DNA of 64,000 bases. Origin: Nocardioides pinisoli (GTDB lineage Bacteria; Actinomycetota; Actinomycetes; Propionibacteriales; Nocardioidaceae). This document shows, in pieces, positions 42,581-50,071 of the stretch. Position numbers and translations under genes: made by a program. The notes beneath the pieces were generated by a model. That model was not told the origin of the DNA. It saw nothing but the letters and a program-made list of their open reading frames with translations, and searched no databases. Position 1 is the first letter of the stretch. Each line of letters begins with the position of its first letter. The DNA is taken from NCBI RefSeq assembly GCF_024199985.1, contig NZ_JANARS010000011.1, forward strand, positions 1 to 64,000. The letters run 5' to 3'.

Positions 42581-43573
42581 TCACCCGTCGTTGGCGCAGC
42601 GGAAGCCGATGTTGCCTGAGGACGACTCGGCGGTGTTGGAGGACCGCGCGGCCACGCGGTAGCGGTTGCAGTAGCTGTCGTGGCACAGGTAGGACCCGCC
42701 GCGCATCACCCGCGGCACCAGCCCGTCGTCGACCGAGGACGGCTCGGCCGCGACCGGGTCGACGACCGCGGCCTCGCCCGCCCGGTCGGCGTACTCGCCG
42801 GGCCGGAACGCGTCGTGGCACCACTCCCACACGTTGCCGACGGTGTTGTGCAGGCCGTGGCCGTTGGGCTGGAACGCGGTCACCGGCGCGGTCGTGAGGT
42901 AGCCGTCCTCGAGCGTGTTGCGCCGGGGGAAGTCGCCCTGCCAGATGTTGCAGCGCCAGTGGCCGCCACGGGTGAGCTCGTCGCCCCAGGGGTAGCGCGC
43001 GCGGTCGAGCCCGCCCCGCGCGGCGTGCTCCCACTCGGCCTCGGTCGGCAGCCGCTTGCCGGCCCAGCGGCAGTAGGCCCGGGCGTCGCGCCACGAGACG
43101 TGCACGACCGGGTGGTTCTGCAGGTCGCCGATGTCCGAGCGCGGTCCCGCCGGGTGGCGCCAGTCCGCGCCGCGCACCGCCAGCCACCACGGCACGCCGG
43201 CCACGCGCCGGAGCACGTCGGCCGGGGCGGCCTGCACGGCGAGGTGGAAGACCGCTGACACGCCGTCGCGCTCGGCCTCCGTCACGTGGCCGGTCGCCTT
43301 GACGAAGGCGGCGAACTGCCTGTTGGTCACGGCCTTGGTGTCGATGAGGTACGACGACAGGCGGACCGCGTGCACGGGACGCTCGCCGTCCGCGGGGTCG
43401 CCGTCGCCGTGGCTGTCGCCCATCCAGAACGTGCCCGCCGGGATCCGGACCTGGCCGCGGGTGCTCCGCTTGCCGGAGGAGTGGGCCGGCGCCGTCGCCG
43501 CGGGAGCCGAGCGGCCGGCCGTCGGTGCGCAGCAGGAGGTGCCGTGCTCCTCCGGGCCGGTCGGCGTGCTCAT
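42581..43573 (-). CDS. Formylglycine-generating enzyme
   Basis: A 330-residue FGE (sulfatase-modifying factor) that converts a sulfatase-type CxPxR cysteine to formylglycine using O2 and copper. The catalytic cysteines are Cys297 and Cys302 in GGSYLCHDSYCNRYR. Other landmarks are GTFWMGDSHGDGDPADGE, PVVHVSWRDARAYCRWAGKR and GNVWEWCHDAF. A 35-residue N-terminal extension contains SCCAPTAGR, similar to a sulfatase motif but with Arg displaced. No sulfatase gene lies in the window, so its substrate is encoded elsewhere. The -10-like TACCGT is seven bases before the ATG. Confidence 0.93.
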   Translation of the reverse strand: MSTPTGPEEHGTSCCAPTAGRSAPAATAPAHSSGKRSTRGQVRIPAGTFWMGDSHGDGDPADGERPVHAVRLSSYLIDTKAVTNRQFAAFVKATGHVTEAERDGVSAVFHLAVQAAPADVLRRVAGVPWWLAVRGADWRHPAGPRSDIGDLQNHPVVHVSWRDARAYCRWAGKRLPTEAEWEHAARGGLDRARYPWGDELTRGGHWRCNIWQGDFPRRNTLEDGYLTTAPVTAFQPNGHGLHNTVGNVWEWCHDAFRPGEYADRAGEAAVVDPVAAEPSSVDDGLVPRVMRGGSYLCHDSYCNRYRVAARSSNTAESSSGNIGFRCANDG

Positions 43574-43580
43574 GCCGTCA

Positions 43581-43586
43581 ACGGTA
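43581..43586 (-). promoter_or_regulatory. -10 element for FGE gene
   Basis: TACCGT on the minus strand ends seven bases before the ATG at 43573. Confidence 0.45.
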
Positions 43587-43622
43587 GGTCAGGCGAGCGA
43601 CGCGCCGGACGACCTCGTGGCC

Positions 43623-44924
43623 TCAGCCCGCCAGCGCGCCCGCGATCGCCTGCTCCAGCCGGTCCACGCCGTCGTGGAGCTCGGAGTCGGTGATGGTGAG
43701 GGGAGGCGCCATCCGGATCACACCACCCAGGCCGGGCAGCTGGACGATGTTGATGTGCAGCCCCAGCTCAAGCGCTGCCGCGGTCACGGCGCGGCCGAGG
43801 GCGTCGGCGGGCGTCCGGCTCTCCTTGTCGGTGACCAGCTCCACGCCCTGCAGCAGACCGCGACCGCGGACGTCGCCGACCACGTCGTAGCGCTCGTGCA
43901 GGTCGAGCAGCCGGTCGCCGAGCTCCTTGCCGAGCACCTTCGCCCGGTGGGCGAGACCCTCGCGCTCGACCACGTCGAGCACCGTCAGCGCGACGGCCGC
44001 GGCGAGCGGGTCGGAGGAGTGGGTGGTGAAGAAGAGGTGCCCACGCTCGTGGCAGCGCTCCTCGACCTCCGCGGAGGTCACCACCACCGCGACCGGCAGC
44101 CCGGCGCCGAGGGTCTTGGAGAGGGTGATGATGTCGGGCACCACGCCGTCGCGCTCGACGGCGTACATCGTGCCGGTGCGGCCGAGCCCCGTCTGGGCCT
44201 CGTCGACGACGAGCAGCATCCCGCGCTCGCGGCACTTCTCCTGCAGGCGGACGAGGTAGCCCTCGGGCAGCTCGAGGATCCCGCCGGAGGACAGGATCGG
44301 CTCGACGAGGCAGGCGGCGAGGCTGCCGGAGGACTGCCGGTCGAGGGTGGCGAAGCCCCACTCGAGCTCGGTCTCCCAGTCGTGGCTGCCGTCGGGGCGT
44401 CGGAAGGGCGAGCGGTAGGCGTCGGGCGCGGGGAGGGTGAGGTTGCCGACCGGCGGCGGGCCGTAGCCCTTCCGTCCGGCGGAGAACGTCGCCCCCGCCG
44501 CGCCCGTCGTCATGCCGTGCCACGACCGGTCGAGGGCGACGACCTCGTAGCCGCCCGTGAAGAGCTTGGCCATCTTGATCGCCGCCTCGTTGGCCTCGCC
44601 GCCGGTGCTGAGCAGCTGCATGCGGGTCAGCGGCTCCGGCAGGCTCGCCGCCAGGCGGCGGCCCAGCTCGACCACCGGCCGGCTGAGCATCCCGGAGTAG
44701 AGGTGGTCGAGCGTCGAGATCGACTCGGTGACCGTGCGCACCACCTCGGGGTGGGAGTGGCCGAGGACGGCGCTCATCTGGCCGGAGGTGAAGTCGAGGA
44801 TCGCGCGGTCCTGCTCGTCGTAGACGTAGCAGCCGGCCGCCCGGGCGATCACCCGCGGCGTGAACCCACCGCCGTACCTGATCAGGTGCCGCTCGGCGTC
44901 CTGCCAGAAGGTGTCGTCTCCCAT
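43623..44924 (-). CDS. 2,2-dialkylglycine decarboxylase-like class III aminotransferase
   Basis: A 433-residue PLP enzyme of aminotransferase class III that closely resembles 2,2-dialkylglycine decarboxylase, by recall of the Burkholderia enzyme: LLSTGGEANEAAIKMAKL, SWHGMT, LVEPILSSGGILELPEGY, DEAQTGLGRTGTMYA (PLP-binding Asp and Gln), LSKTLGAGLP (Schiff-base Lys) and IRMAPPLT (substrate carboxylate Arg). Expected reaction: decarboxylation-dependent transamination of dialkyl amino acids such as 2-aminoisobutyrate with pyruvate. ATG 44924 follows GGGGAGG. It is divergent from a ureohydrolase gene. A plain class III aminotransferase is the alternative. Confidence 0.75.
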   Translation of the reverse strand: MGDDTFWQDAERHLIRYGGGFTPRVIARAAGCYVYDEQDRAILDFTSGQMSAVLGHSHPEVVRTVTESISTLDHLYSGMLSRPVVELGRRLAASLPEPLTRMQLLSTGGEANEAAIKMAKLFTGGYEVVALDRSWHGMTTGAAGATFSAGRKGYGPPPVGNLTLPAPDAYRSPFRRPDGSHDWETELEWGFATLDRQSSGSLAACLVEPILSSGGILELPEGYLVRLQEKCRERGMLLVVDEAQTGLGRTGTMYAVERDGVVPDIITLSKTLGAGLPVAVVVTSAEVEERCHERGHLFFTTHSSDPLAAAVALTVLDVVEREGLAHRAKVLGKELGDRLLDLHERYDVVGDVRGRGLLQGVELVTDKESRTPADALGRAVTAAALELGLHINIVQLPGLGGVIRMAPPLTITDSELHDGVDRLEQAIAGALAG

Positions 44925-44989
44925 GCTGCCTCCCCGCTCGTCGGTCCGTGGGCACAGCCTCGCAAAGGACACGCCCGGGCACGAGACCC

Positions 44990-44995
44990 TAGAGT
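44990..44995 (+). promoter_or_regulatory. -10 element for ureohydrolase gene
   Basis: TAGAGT ends six bases before the ATG at 45002. Confidence 0.5.
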
Positions 44996-45001
44996 CGGCG
45001 C

Positions 45002-46012
45002 ATGGCTCGATACGGCGCCCAGTTCGGACCCGACATCACCTTCCTCGGCGTCCCGGCGTGCGACCTCGACGACGAGACGACCTACGCCGACGCGGACGTC
45101 GTGGTCGTGGGCGCGCCCTTCGACGGCGGTACGTCGCACCGCCCGGGCACGCGCTTCGGTCCCCAGGCGATCCGGATGACCGACTACTTGCCCCACGACG
45201 GCTCGCGGCCCTCGCTGGCGCTGCGCACCGACGCGCTGCAGGACCTGCGGGTCGTCGACGCCGGCGACGTCGAGCTGCCGCCCGGCGACATCGAGACCAC
45301 CCTCGGCCGGCTCGAGGCCGCGGTGGAGAAGGTCGCCCGGGCCGGCGCGATCCCGGTCGTGCTCGGCGGCGACCACTCGATCGCCTACCCCGACGCGAAG
45401 GGGGTGGCCAACGTGCTCGGCCACGGCCGGGTGTCGATGATCCACTTCGACGCCCACGCCGACACCGGCGACATCGAGTTCGGCTCGCTGTGGGGGCACG
45501 GCCAGCCGATGCGGCGGCTCATCGAGTCGGGCGCGCTGCGCGGCGACCGCTTCCTCCAGGTCGGGCTCCGCGGCTACTGGCCGGGACCGGGGACCCTCGA
45601 CTGGATGGCCGCGGAGAACATGCGGTCCTACGAGATGACCGAGATCGTGCACCGCGGGCTCACGGAGTGCCTGACGGAGGCCTTCGGCATCGCGACCGAC
45701 GAGTGCGAGGGCGTCTTCCTCTCCGTCGACATCGACGTGTGCGACCCCGGCCACGCGCCCGGGACCGGGACGCCGGAGCCCGGCGGGCTGTCCGCGCGCG
45801 AGCTGCTCGACTCCGTACGCCGCATCTGCCTCGAGCTGCCCGTCGTCGGGATCGACGTGGTGGAGGTCAGCCCGCCCTACGATCACGCCGACATCACCGC
45901 GGCCCTCGCCAACCGCGTCGTCCTCGAGGCGCTCTCCGCCATCGCGCGCCGGCGCCGCGACGAGCGCGACGGCACCACCTGGGATCCTGCCCGCCCGCTG
46001 CTCGACCGCTGA
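45002..46012 (+). CDS. Agmatinase/guanidino-acid ureohydrolase
   Basis: A 336-residue arginase-superfamily enzyme with the binuclear metal motifs GGDHS (about residue 120), HFDAHADT (about 148) and SVDIDVCDPGHAPGTGTPEPGG (about 240), where the last glycines shape the guanidino pocket. It hydrolyses a guanidino compound to urea and an amine. Agmatine, guanidinobutyrate or another guanidino acid are all possible; the loop IEFGSLWGHGQPM does not decide among them. It is probably leaderless. It is divergent from the dialkylglycine decarboxylase-like gene, suggesting related nitrogen-compound breakdown. Confidence 0.85.
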   Translation: MARYGAQFGPDITFLGVPACDLDDETTYADADVVVVGAPFDGGTSHRPGTRFGPQAIRMTDYLPHDGSRPSLALRTDALQDLRVVDAGDVELPPGDIETTLGRLEAAVEKVARAGAIPVVLGGDHSIAYPDAKGVANVLGHGRVSMIHFDAHADTGDIEFGSLWGHGQPMRRLIESGALRGDRFLQVGLRGYWPGPGTLDWMAAENMRSYEMTEIVHRGLTECLTEAFGIATDECEGVFLSVDIDVCDPGHAPGTGTPEPGGLSARELLDSVRRICLELPVVGIDVVEVSPPYDHADITAALANRVVLEALSAIARRRRDERDGTTWDPARPLLDR

Positions 46013-46113
46013 CGACGTCGGGACGTCCGACGGCCCGGTCCGGGCCCTTCGGTCCCGCCGTCGCGGGTCGAGGACGCGCAGGCTGGAGGCTCCGACGAGC
46101 CACGGAGGTCCCG

Positions 46114-46299
46114 ATGCTCCCCCAGCAGTACGTCCAGCACGACTGGTCGCCCACCCTCTTCGCGCTTGTGTTCCTGACCCTGGCGGTCCTCTTCGTGGTG
46201 GGCATGGGGCTGTTCCTGCTCGGGGCGAACCGCGAGCAGCGCGGCACGACCGCCCGCCACGCGCGCGCCCACGACAAGCACGGCCCGCTCCCGCACTGA
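46114..46299 (+). CDS. Small single-helix membrane protein
   Basis: A 61-residue protein with a membrane helix LFALVFLTLAVLFVVGMGLF between a short polar N-terminus (MLPQQYVQHDWSP) and a basic, His-rich tail. CACGGAGG precedes the ATG. It follows the ureohydrolase by about 100 bases on the same strand, with a GGCCCGG-T-CCGGGCC hairpin between them. No family is recognised; convergent with the nucleoside hydrolase gene. Confidence 0.6.
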   Translation: MLPQQYVQHDWSPTLFALVFLTLAVLFVVGMGLFLLGANREQRGTTARHARAHDKHGPLPH

Positions 46300-46317
46300 C
46301 GCGCCGCCTGCCCGGCG

Positions 46318-47145
46318 TCAGGTCAACAGCAGGGTCTCGACGAATGCCGTCGCGACCGCCGGTGCGTCGACGCCGACCACGACGTCGAGCAACCGGCCGT
46401 CGTCCGTCTCGGTGAGGTGGCCGCCGACCTGCCCCATCCGACGCGGCTCGACGTGGAAGAGGTGCGGGTGGGTCAGCAGCACCAGCGCTCCGGCGTCGCC
46501 GACGAGGTGGGCCCGGCGCACGGCGAGGAGCTCGCCGGCCAGGCTCGCGGCGGGCTGGCCGGACGACCTCACCCGGGCGACGTCGGCCGGCGGGACGGAC
46601 ACCTCCTGGAAGACGTCGGCGACGTAGAGGGTCGTCGGCCGGTCACCGGCGAGGACGCGCGCGGTCGCGACCGGGTCGTGGCCCGCGTTGGGCTCGGGCG
46701 GCTCCTCGGTGGCCAGCTCCCCGCCGACCAGGACGAGGTCGGTCGCCGCCGCGGCCGTGCCGGCGACGTTGGTGAGGGGAGCCAGACCCACGAGGGTGAC
46801 CGGTCCGCCGTCGGCTGTCGCGCGCAGCACGGTCGCCGGGTCGTCGTACGACGGATCGGTGCCGGCCGGCATCAGCACGCCGCCCAGCCCGTCGGGGCCG
46901 TGGTCGGTGGGGCCGGGGCGGGGTCCGGCCCCGGCGAGGGTGCGGGTGGCGCCGACCGCCACCGGCACGTGATGCGCGCCGGCGCGTGCCAGGACGGCCA
47001 GGGAGCTGCGCGCTGCCACGTCGGCGGGCACGTTGCCCACGACCGTCGTGACGGCGCGCAGGTCGAGTGCCGGGCTCGCCACGGCGTAGAGGATCGCGAG
47101 CGCGTCGTCGATCCCGGTGTCGACGTCGAGGACGACCCGTCTCAC
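46318..47145 (-). CDS. Inosine-uridine-preferring nucleoside hydrolase family protein
   Basis: A 275-residue enzyme with the Ca2+-binding signature VVLDVDTGIDDALAILYA at the very N-terminus, and the further Asp-containing segments LVGLAPLTNVA, ELATEEPPEPNAGHDPVA and LVGDAGALVL. The family cleaves the N-glycosidic bond of nucleosides to base and ribose. It is slightly shorter than the 300-320 residues usual for the family. GTG 47145 is chosen because it places the DxDxG motif at the proper N-terminus and TACCGT lies six bases upstream. Confidence 0.85.
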   Translation of the reverse strand: MRRVVLDVDTGIDDALAILYAVASPALDLRAVTTVVGNVPADVAARSSLAVLARAGAHHVPVAVGATRTLAGAGPRPGPTDHGPDGLGGVLMPAGTDPSYDDPATVLRATADGGPVTLVGLAPLTNVAGTAAAATDLVLVGGELATEEPPEPNAGHDPVATARVLAGDRPTTLYVADVFQEVSVPPADVARVRSSGQPAASLAGELLAVRRAHLVGDAGALVLLTHPHLFHVEPRRMGQVGGHLTETDDGRLLDVVVGVDAPAVATAFVETLLLT

Positions 47146-47151
47146 GCGGCC

Positions 47152-47157
47152 ACGGTA
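47152..47157 (-). promoter_or_regulatory. -10 element for nucleoside hydrolase
   Basis: TACCGT on the minus strand ends six bases before the GTG at 47145. Confidence 0.45.
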
Positions 47158-47183
47158 GCCGGAAGTGAGCGGCGCCCGACCGG

Positions 47184-47723
47184 CTAGACGCCGAGCCCCA
47201 GCAGCCCCAGCGGCTCGGTCATCTCGGCCTCCTCGTAGGCGAAGTGCGACTCCAGGTCGGTCCGCAGCTCGGCGACGGCCTCGACGAGCTCGGCGGCCCG
47301 GGTGGGGTCGGACCGCACGGCAAGCGCCAGGTCGTCGACCCGCTCGAGGTGGGCGTGCACCACGAGGTGCTCCTCGGCGAGCCGCTGCGCGACAGGAGCG
47401 TAGGTCTCCATCGTCGCGACCGCGGGGAACAGGTTCTGGTCCTCGATCGAGTGGTGCATGGTCAGGAAGCGGCACACCTGGCCGCACAGCCCGGCCACCT
47501 GCTGGGCCGTCAGCGACGGCGCCAGGTCGTGCACCCCGGCCCGTACGTCGTCGACGTCACCCGCCCCGTCCCGCACCGACTCCGCGGCCCGGGTCAGGGT
47601 CTCCAGCTGCTGGCGGAAGTGGTCGTGGATCATCCGCAGGTGGTCACCGGCCGCGCGCTGCCGCGGGGTCAGCTCGACCGATCCCGCGACGCGCGGGCGG
47701 GTGGCGTCATCGATGGGCGGCAC
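47184..47723 (-). CDS. Hemerythrin-like (HHE) domain protein
   Basis: A 179-residue helical protein with hemerythrin-type iron ligands: DHLRMIHDHFRQQL, FLTMHHSIEDQNLFP, RLAEEHLVVHAHL and LESHFAYEEAEM. It should bind a di-iron centre and sense or handle O2, NO or iron. GTG 47723 is preferred over a longer frame (to 47768) because TAGGCT lies seven bases before it, giving a leaderless message. No DNA-binding domain is fused. Confidence 0.85.
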   Translation of the reverse strand: MPPIDDATRPRVAGSVELTPRQRAAGDHLRMIHDHFRQQLETLTRAAESVRDGAGDVDDVRAGVHDLAPSLTAQQVAGLCGQVCRFLTMHHSIEDQNLFPAVATMETYAPVAQRLAEEHLVVHAHLERVDDLALAVRSDPTRAAELVEAVAELRTDLESHFAYEEAEMTEPLGLLGLGV

Positions 47724-47730
47724 GCCGCCG

Positions 47731-47736
47731 AGCCTA
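47731..47736 (-). promoter_or_regulatory. -10 element for hemerythrin gene
   Basis: TAGGCT on the minus strand ends seven bases before the GTG at 47723 and decides the start. Confidence 0.5.
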
Positions 47737-47773
47737 GGTCCCGGCGGGGAGACCAGGTACCCGCACATGCAGA

Positions 47774-47800
47774 ACGGCCCGGTCGTGATGACCGGGCCGT
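47774..47800 (-). terminator. Hairpin in the tRNA-Arg/hemerythrin gap
   Basis: ACGGCCCGGTC (47774-47784) pairs perfectly with GACCGGGCCGT (47790-47800) around a five-base loop, with no T-run after it. Confidence 0.5.
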
Positions 47801-47860
47801 CGTCCTGCGCGCCTGGTCCCGCTCGCTGCGCTCGCGAGCAGGCGCTTGCTCGGCGTCAAC

Positions 47861-47903
47861 GAGACAGACCCACCGGGATGAAGCGTTCCGGTGGGTCTGT
47901 CTC
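47861..47903 (-). terminator. Strong hairpin after tRNA-Arg
   Basis: GAGACAGACCCACCGG (47861-47876) pairs perfectly with CCGGTGGGTCTGTCTC (47888-47903) around an 11-base loop. It lies 14 bases past the tRNA 3' end. Confidence 0.65.
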
Positions 47904-47917
47904 GCTGAACCTCGCTG

Positions 47918-47990
47918 CGCGCCTGTAGGGATTCGAACCCCAAACCTTCTGATCCGTAGTCAGATGCTCTATCCGTTGAGCTACAGGCGC
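47918..47990 (-). tRNA. tRNA-Arg (anticodon ACG)
   Basis: A 73-base cloverleaf on the minus strand. The acceptor stem GCGCCTG pairs with CAGGCGC, the anticodon stem TCTGA/TCAGA holds loop CTACGGA (anticodon ACG), and the T arm reads GGGGTTCGAATCCC. The 3' CCA is not encoded. ACG arginine tRNA is normally deaminated to ICG and reads CGU, CGC and CGA, the main arginine codons in high-GC genomes. Confidence 0.96.
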
Positions 47991-48196
47991 TCGTCCCGTG
48001 CGGCCGGATCGGCTGCGAGGACTGGTCGAGAATAGCCGACGGGGAGCGAGTCGGTGAAATCAGGGTCGGCGACCCCGCGCGGGACCTTCCTCGCCGGGTC
48101 GGGACTTCCGACCCCCGTCCCGCACCCGGACCGTGGCTTATGGTGCCTAGCACCCGCACCGCGGCGAGGCACCGCCGCACGACGAGAGGCAGCGCG

Positions 48197-50035
48197 ATGG
48201 CAGATCTCGAGGCAGTCATGGACGAAGCCGGACTGACCAATCCCCAGGTCCGCGAGTTCGTGAAGGAGTACGCCGAGCTCACCGGCGCCGCGCAGGTCGA
48301 GGTGGTCAACGCCTCCGACGACGCGCGCCTCATCGAGGAGGCCGTCGCGGCCGGCGAGCTGCAGATGGCCGGTGAGGGGCGCTACTACTCCCGCAGCTAC
48401 TACAAGGACACGGCCCGCTCCGAGGAGCGCACCATCGTCGCGACGAACGACGAGAAGGACCGCGGTGTCTACAACAACTGGCGTCCCGCCTCGGAGATGA
48501 AGCCGCTGCTCCACGACCGGATGCGGGGTGCGTCCGAGGGCAAGACGATGTACGTCATCCCCTACCTGATGGCCCCCGCGGGCAACCCGCTCGAGCCCTG
48601 GGCGGCCGGCGTCGAGCTCACCGACACCCGCACCGTCGTGCTCCACATGATCCGCATGGCCCGCGTCGGCGTGCAGTTCGTCAACGACCTCGAGGACCCC
48701 GACTCGTTCGTCCGCGCCGTGCACGTCACCGGCGACCTCGAGCACCTCGGCCAGGGCACCGCCGACGACCAGCGCTACTTCGTCACGGTCGCCGACGAGC
48801 GCACGATCCTCCACTTCGGGTCGTCCTACGGCGGCAACGCGCTGCTCGGCAAGATCGCCCACGGCCTGCGGCAGGGTGCGTACGACGGCTGGGCCAGCAG
48901 GAAGTTCCTGGCCGAGCAGTACATGCTCATCGGCATCCACGACAAGGAGACCGGCCGCACCTACCACGTCTGCGGCGGCTTCCCGAGCGCGTCGGGCAAG
49001 ACCAACCTCGCGATGATGGCGGCTCCCGACGCGCTGGGCGACCGCTACCACGTGTCGTTCTACGGCGACGACATCGCGTGGCTGTGGGTCGACGAGGAGT
49101 CGGGTCGCCTCATGGGCATGAACCCGGAGTACGGCGTCTTCGGCGTCGCGAAGGACACCAACGAGACCACCAACCCCAACGCGCTGGCCTCGATCGCGGA
49201 GGGCACGCAGGCGATCTTCACCAACGTGGCCTACAACCCGTCGACGGGCGAGGTGTGGTGGGAGGGCAAGACGCCCAAGCCGCCGACCGACGTCCGCGGC
49301 TGGCTGGACTGGACGGGATCGCCGCTGGCCGACCGCAAGGACAACGACACCGCGGCCTGGGCGCACCCCAACAGCCGCTTCACCACGACGCTGGACAACG
49401 TGCCCAACATCGCCCCCGACTACGACGCACCGGCCGGCGTGCCGATCGACGCCATCATCTTCGGCGGCCGCACCAGCGACCGCGAGCCGCTGATCCGGGC
49501 GATCAACGACCTCGCCGAGGGGGTCTACGACGGCCTCACGCTGGGCGCCGAGGCCACCTTCGCCGCGGAGGGCGTGGACGGCCAGCTCCGCTACGACCCG
49601 ATGTCCAACCGTCCGTTCATGGCCTACGGCGAGGGCGACTACGCCCGCCACTACCTCGACGTCGTCGGGTCGGCGAAGGAGCAACCGATCTTCGCCCACG
49701 TCAACTGGTTCCAGAAGGACCCGGACGACGGGCACTTCCTCTGGCCCGGCTACCGCGACAACCTGCGCCCGCTGCTGTGGCTGCTGCAGCTGAAGAACGG
49801 CGAGGTCGAGGGCCGCCGCACGGCGGTCGGGATCCTGCCGACCGAGGAGGAGCTCGACCTCTCCGGGATGGACGTCCCCGCCGCGGACCTCGACCGCATC
49901 CTCACGATCGACAAGGAGCGCTGGCAGCAGGAGATGGGCTTCCGCGAGGAGCACCTGGCGCAGTTCGACCGGATGCCCGAGGAGATCTGGGAGGCCCACC
50001 GCCGGGTCGCCGCCGACCTCGACTCCACGGACTGA
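48197..50035 (+). CDS. PEP carboxykinase paralogue with Ser in the reactive-Cys position
   Basis: A 612-residue GTP-type PEPCK homologue. It keeps SSYGGNALLGKIAHG, the kinase loop GGFPSASGKTNLAMM, FYGDDIAWLWVDEESGRL and NPEYGVFGVAKDTN. In canonical enzymes the P-loop is FPSACGKTN with a reactive cysteine; here it is Ser266. The N-terminal 100 residues and the QRYFVTVADERTILHFG region also diverge from the classical copy 6 kb downstream. It may still interconvert oxaloacetate and PEP, or have a changed role. GAGAGG lies before ATG 48197. A GGTGC-CTA-GCACC dyad at 48142-48154 could be an operator. Confidence 0.82.
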   Translation: MADLEAVMDEAGLTNPQVREFVKEYAELTGAAQVEVVNASDDARLIEEAVAAGELQMAGEGRYYSRSYYKDTARSEERTIVATNDEKDRGVYNNWRPASEMKPLLHDRMRGASEGKTMYVIPYLMAPAGNPLEPWAAGVELTDTRTVVLHMIRMARVGVQFVNDLEDPDSFVRAVHVTGDLEHLGQGTADDQRYFVTVADERTILHFGSSYGGNALLGKIAHGLRQGAYDGWASRKFLAEQYMLIGIHDKETGRTYHVCGGFPSASGKTNLAMMAAPDALGDRYHVSFYGDDIAWLWVDEESGRLMGMNPEYGVFGVAKDTNETTNPNALASIAEGTQAIFTNVAYNPSTGEVWWEGKTPKPPTDVRGWLDWTGSPLADRKDNDTAAWAHPNSRFTTTLDNVPNIAPDYDAPAGVPIDAIIFGGRTSDREPLIRAINDLAEGVYDGLTLGAEATFAAEGVDGQLRYDPMSNRPFMAYGEGDYARHYLDVVGSAKEQPIFAHVNWFQKDPDDGHFLWPGYRDNLRPLLWLLQLKNGEVEGRRTAVGILPTEEELDLSGMDVPAADLDRILTIDKERWQQEMGFREEHLAQFDRMPEEIWEAHRRVAADLDSTD

Positions 50036-50049
50036 CCCCGCGAGGTCGC

Positions 50050-50071
50050 CCCCGCCACTAGGCTGGCGGGG
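50050..50071 (+). promoter_or_regulatory. Promoter -10 inside a stem-loop at the GGDEF-EAL start
   Basis: TAGGCT (50059-50064) ends six bases before the GTG at 50071 and sits between the perfect arms CCCCGCCA (50050-50057) and TGGCGGGG (50064-50071), the latter touching the start codon. The dyad could be an operator. Confidence 0.45.
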
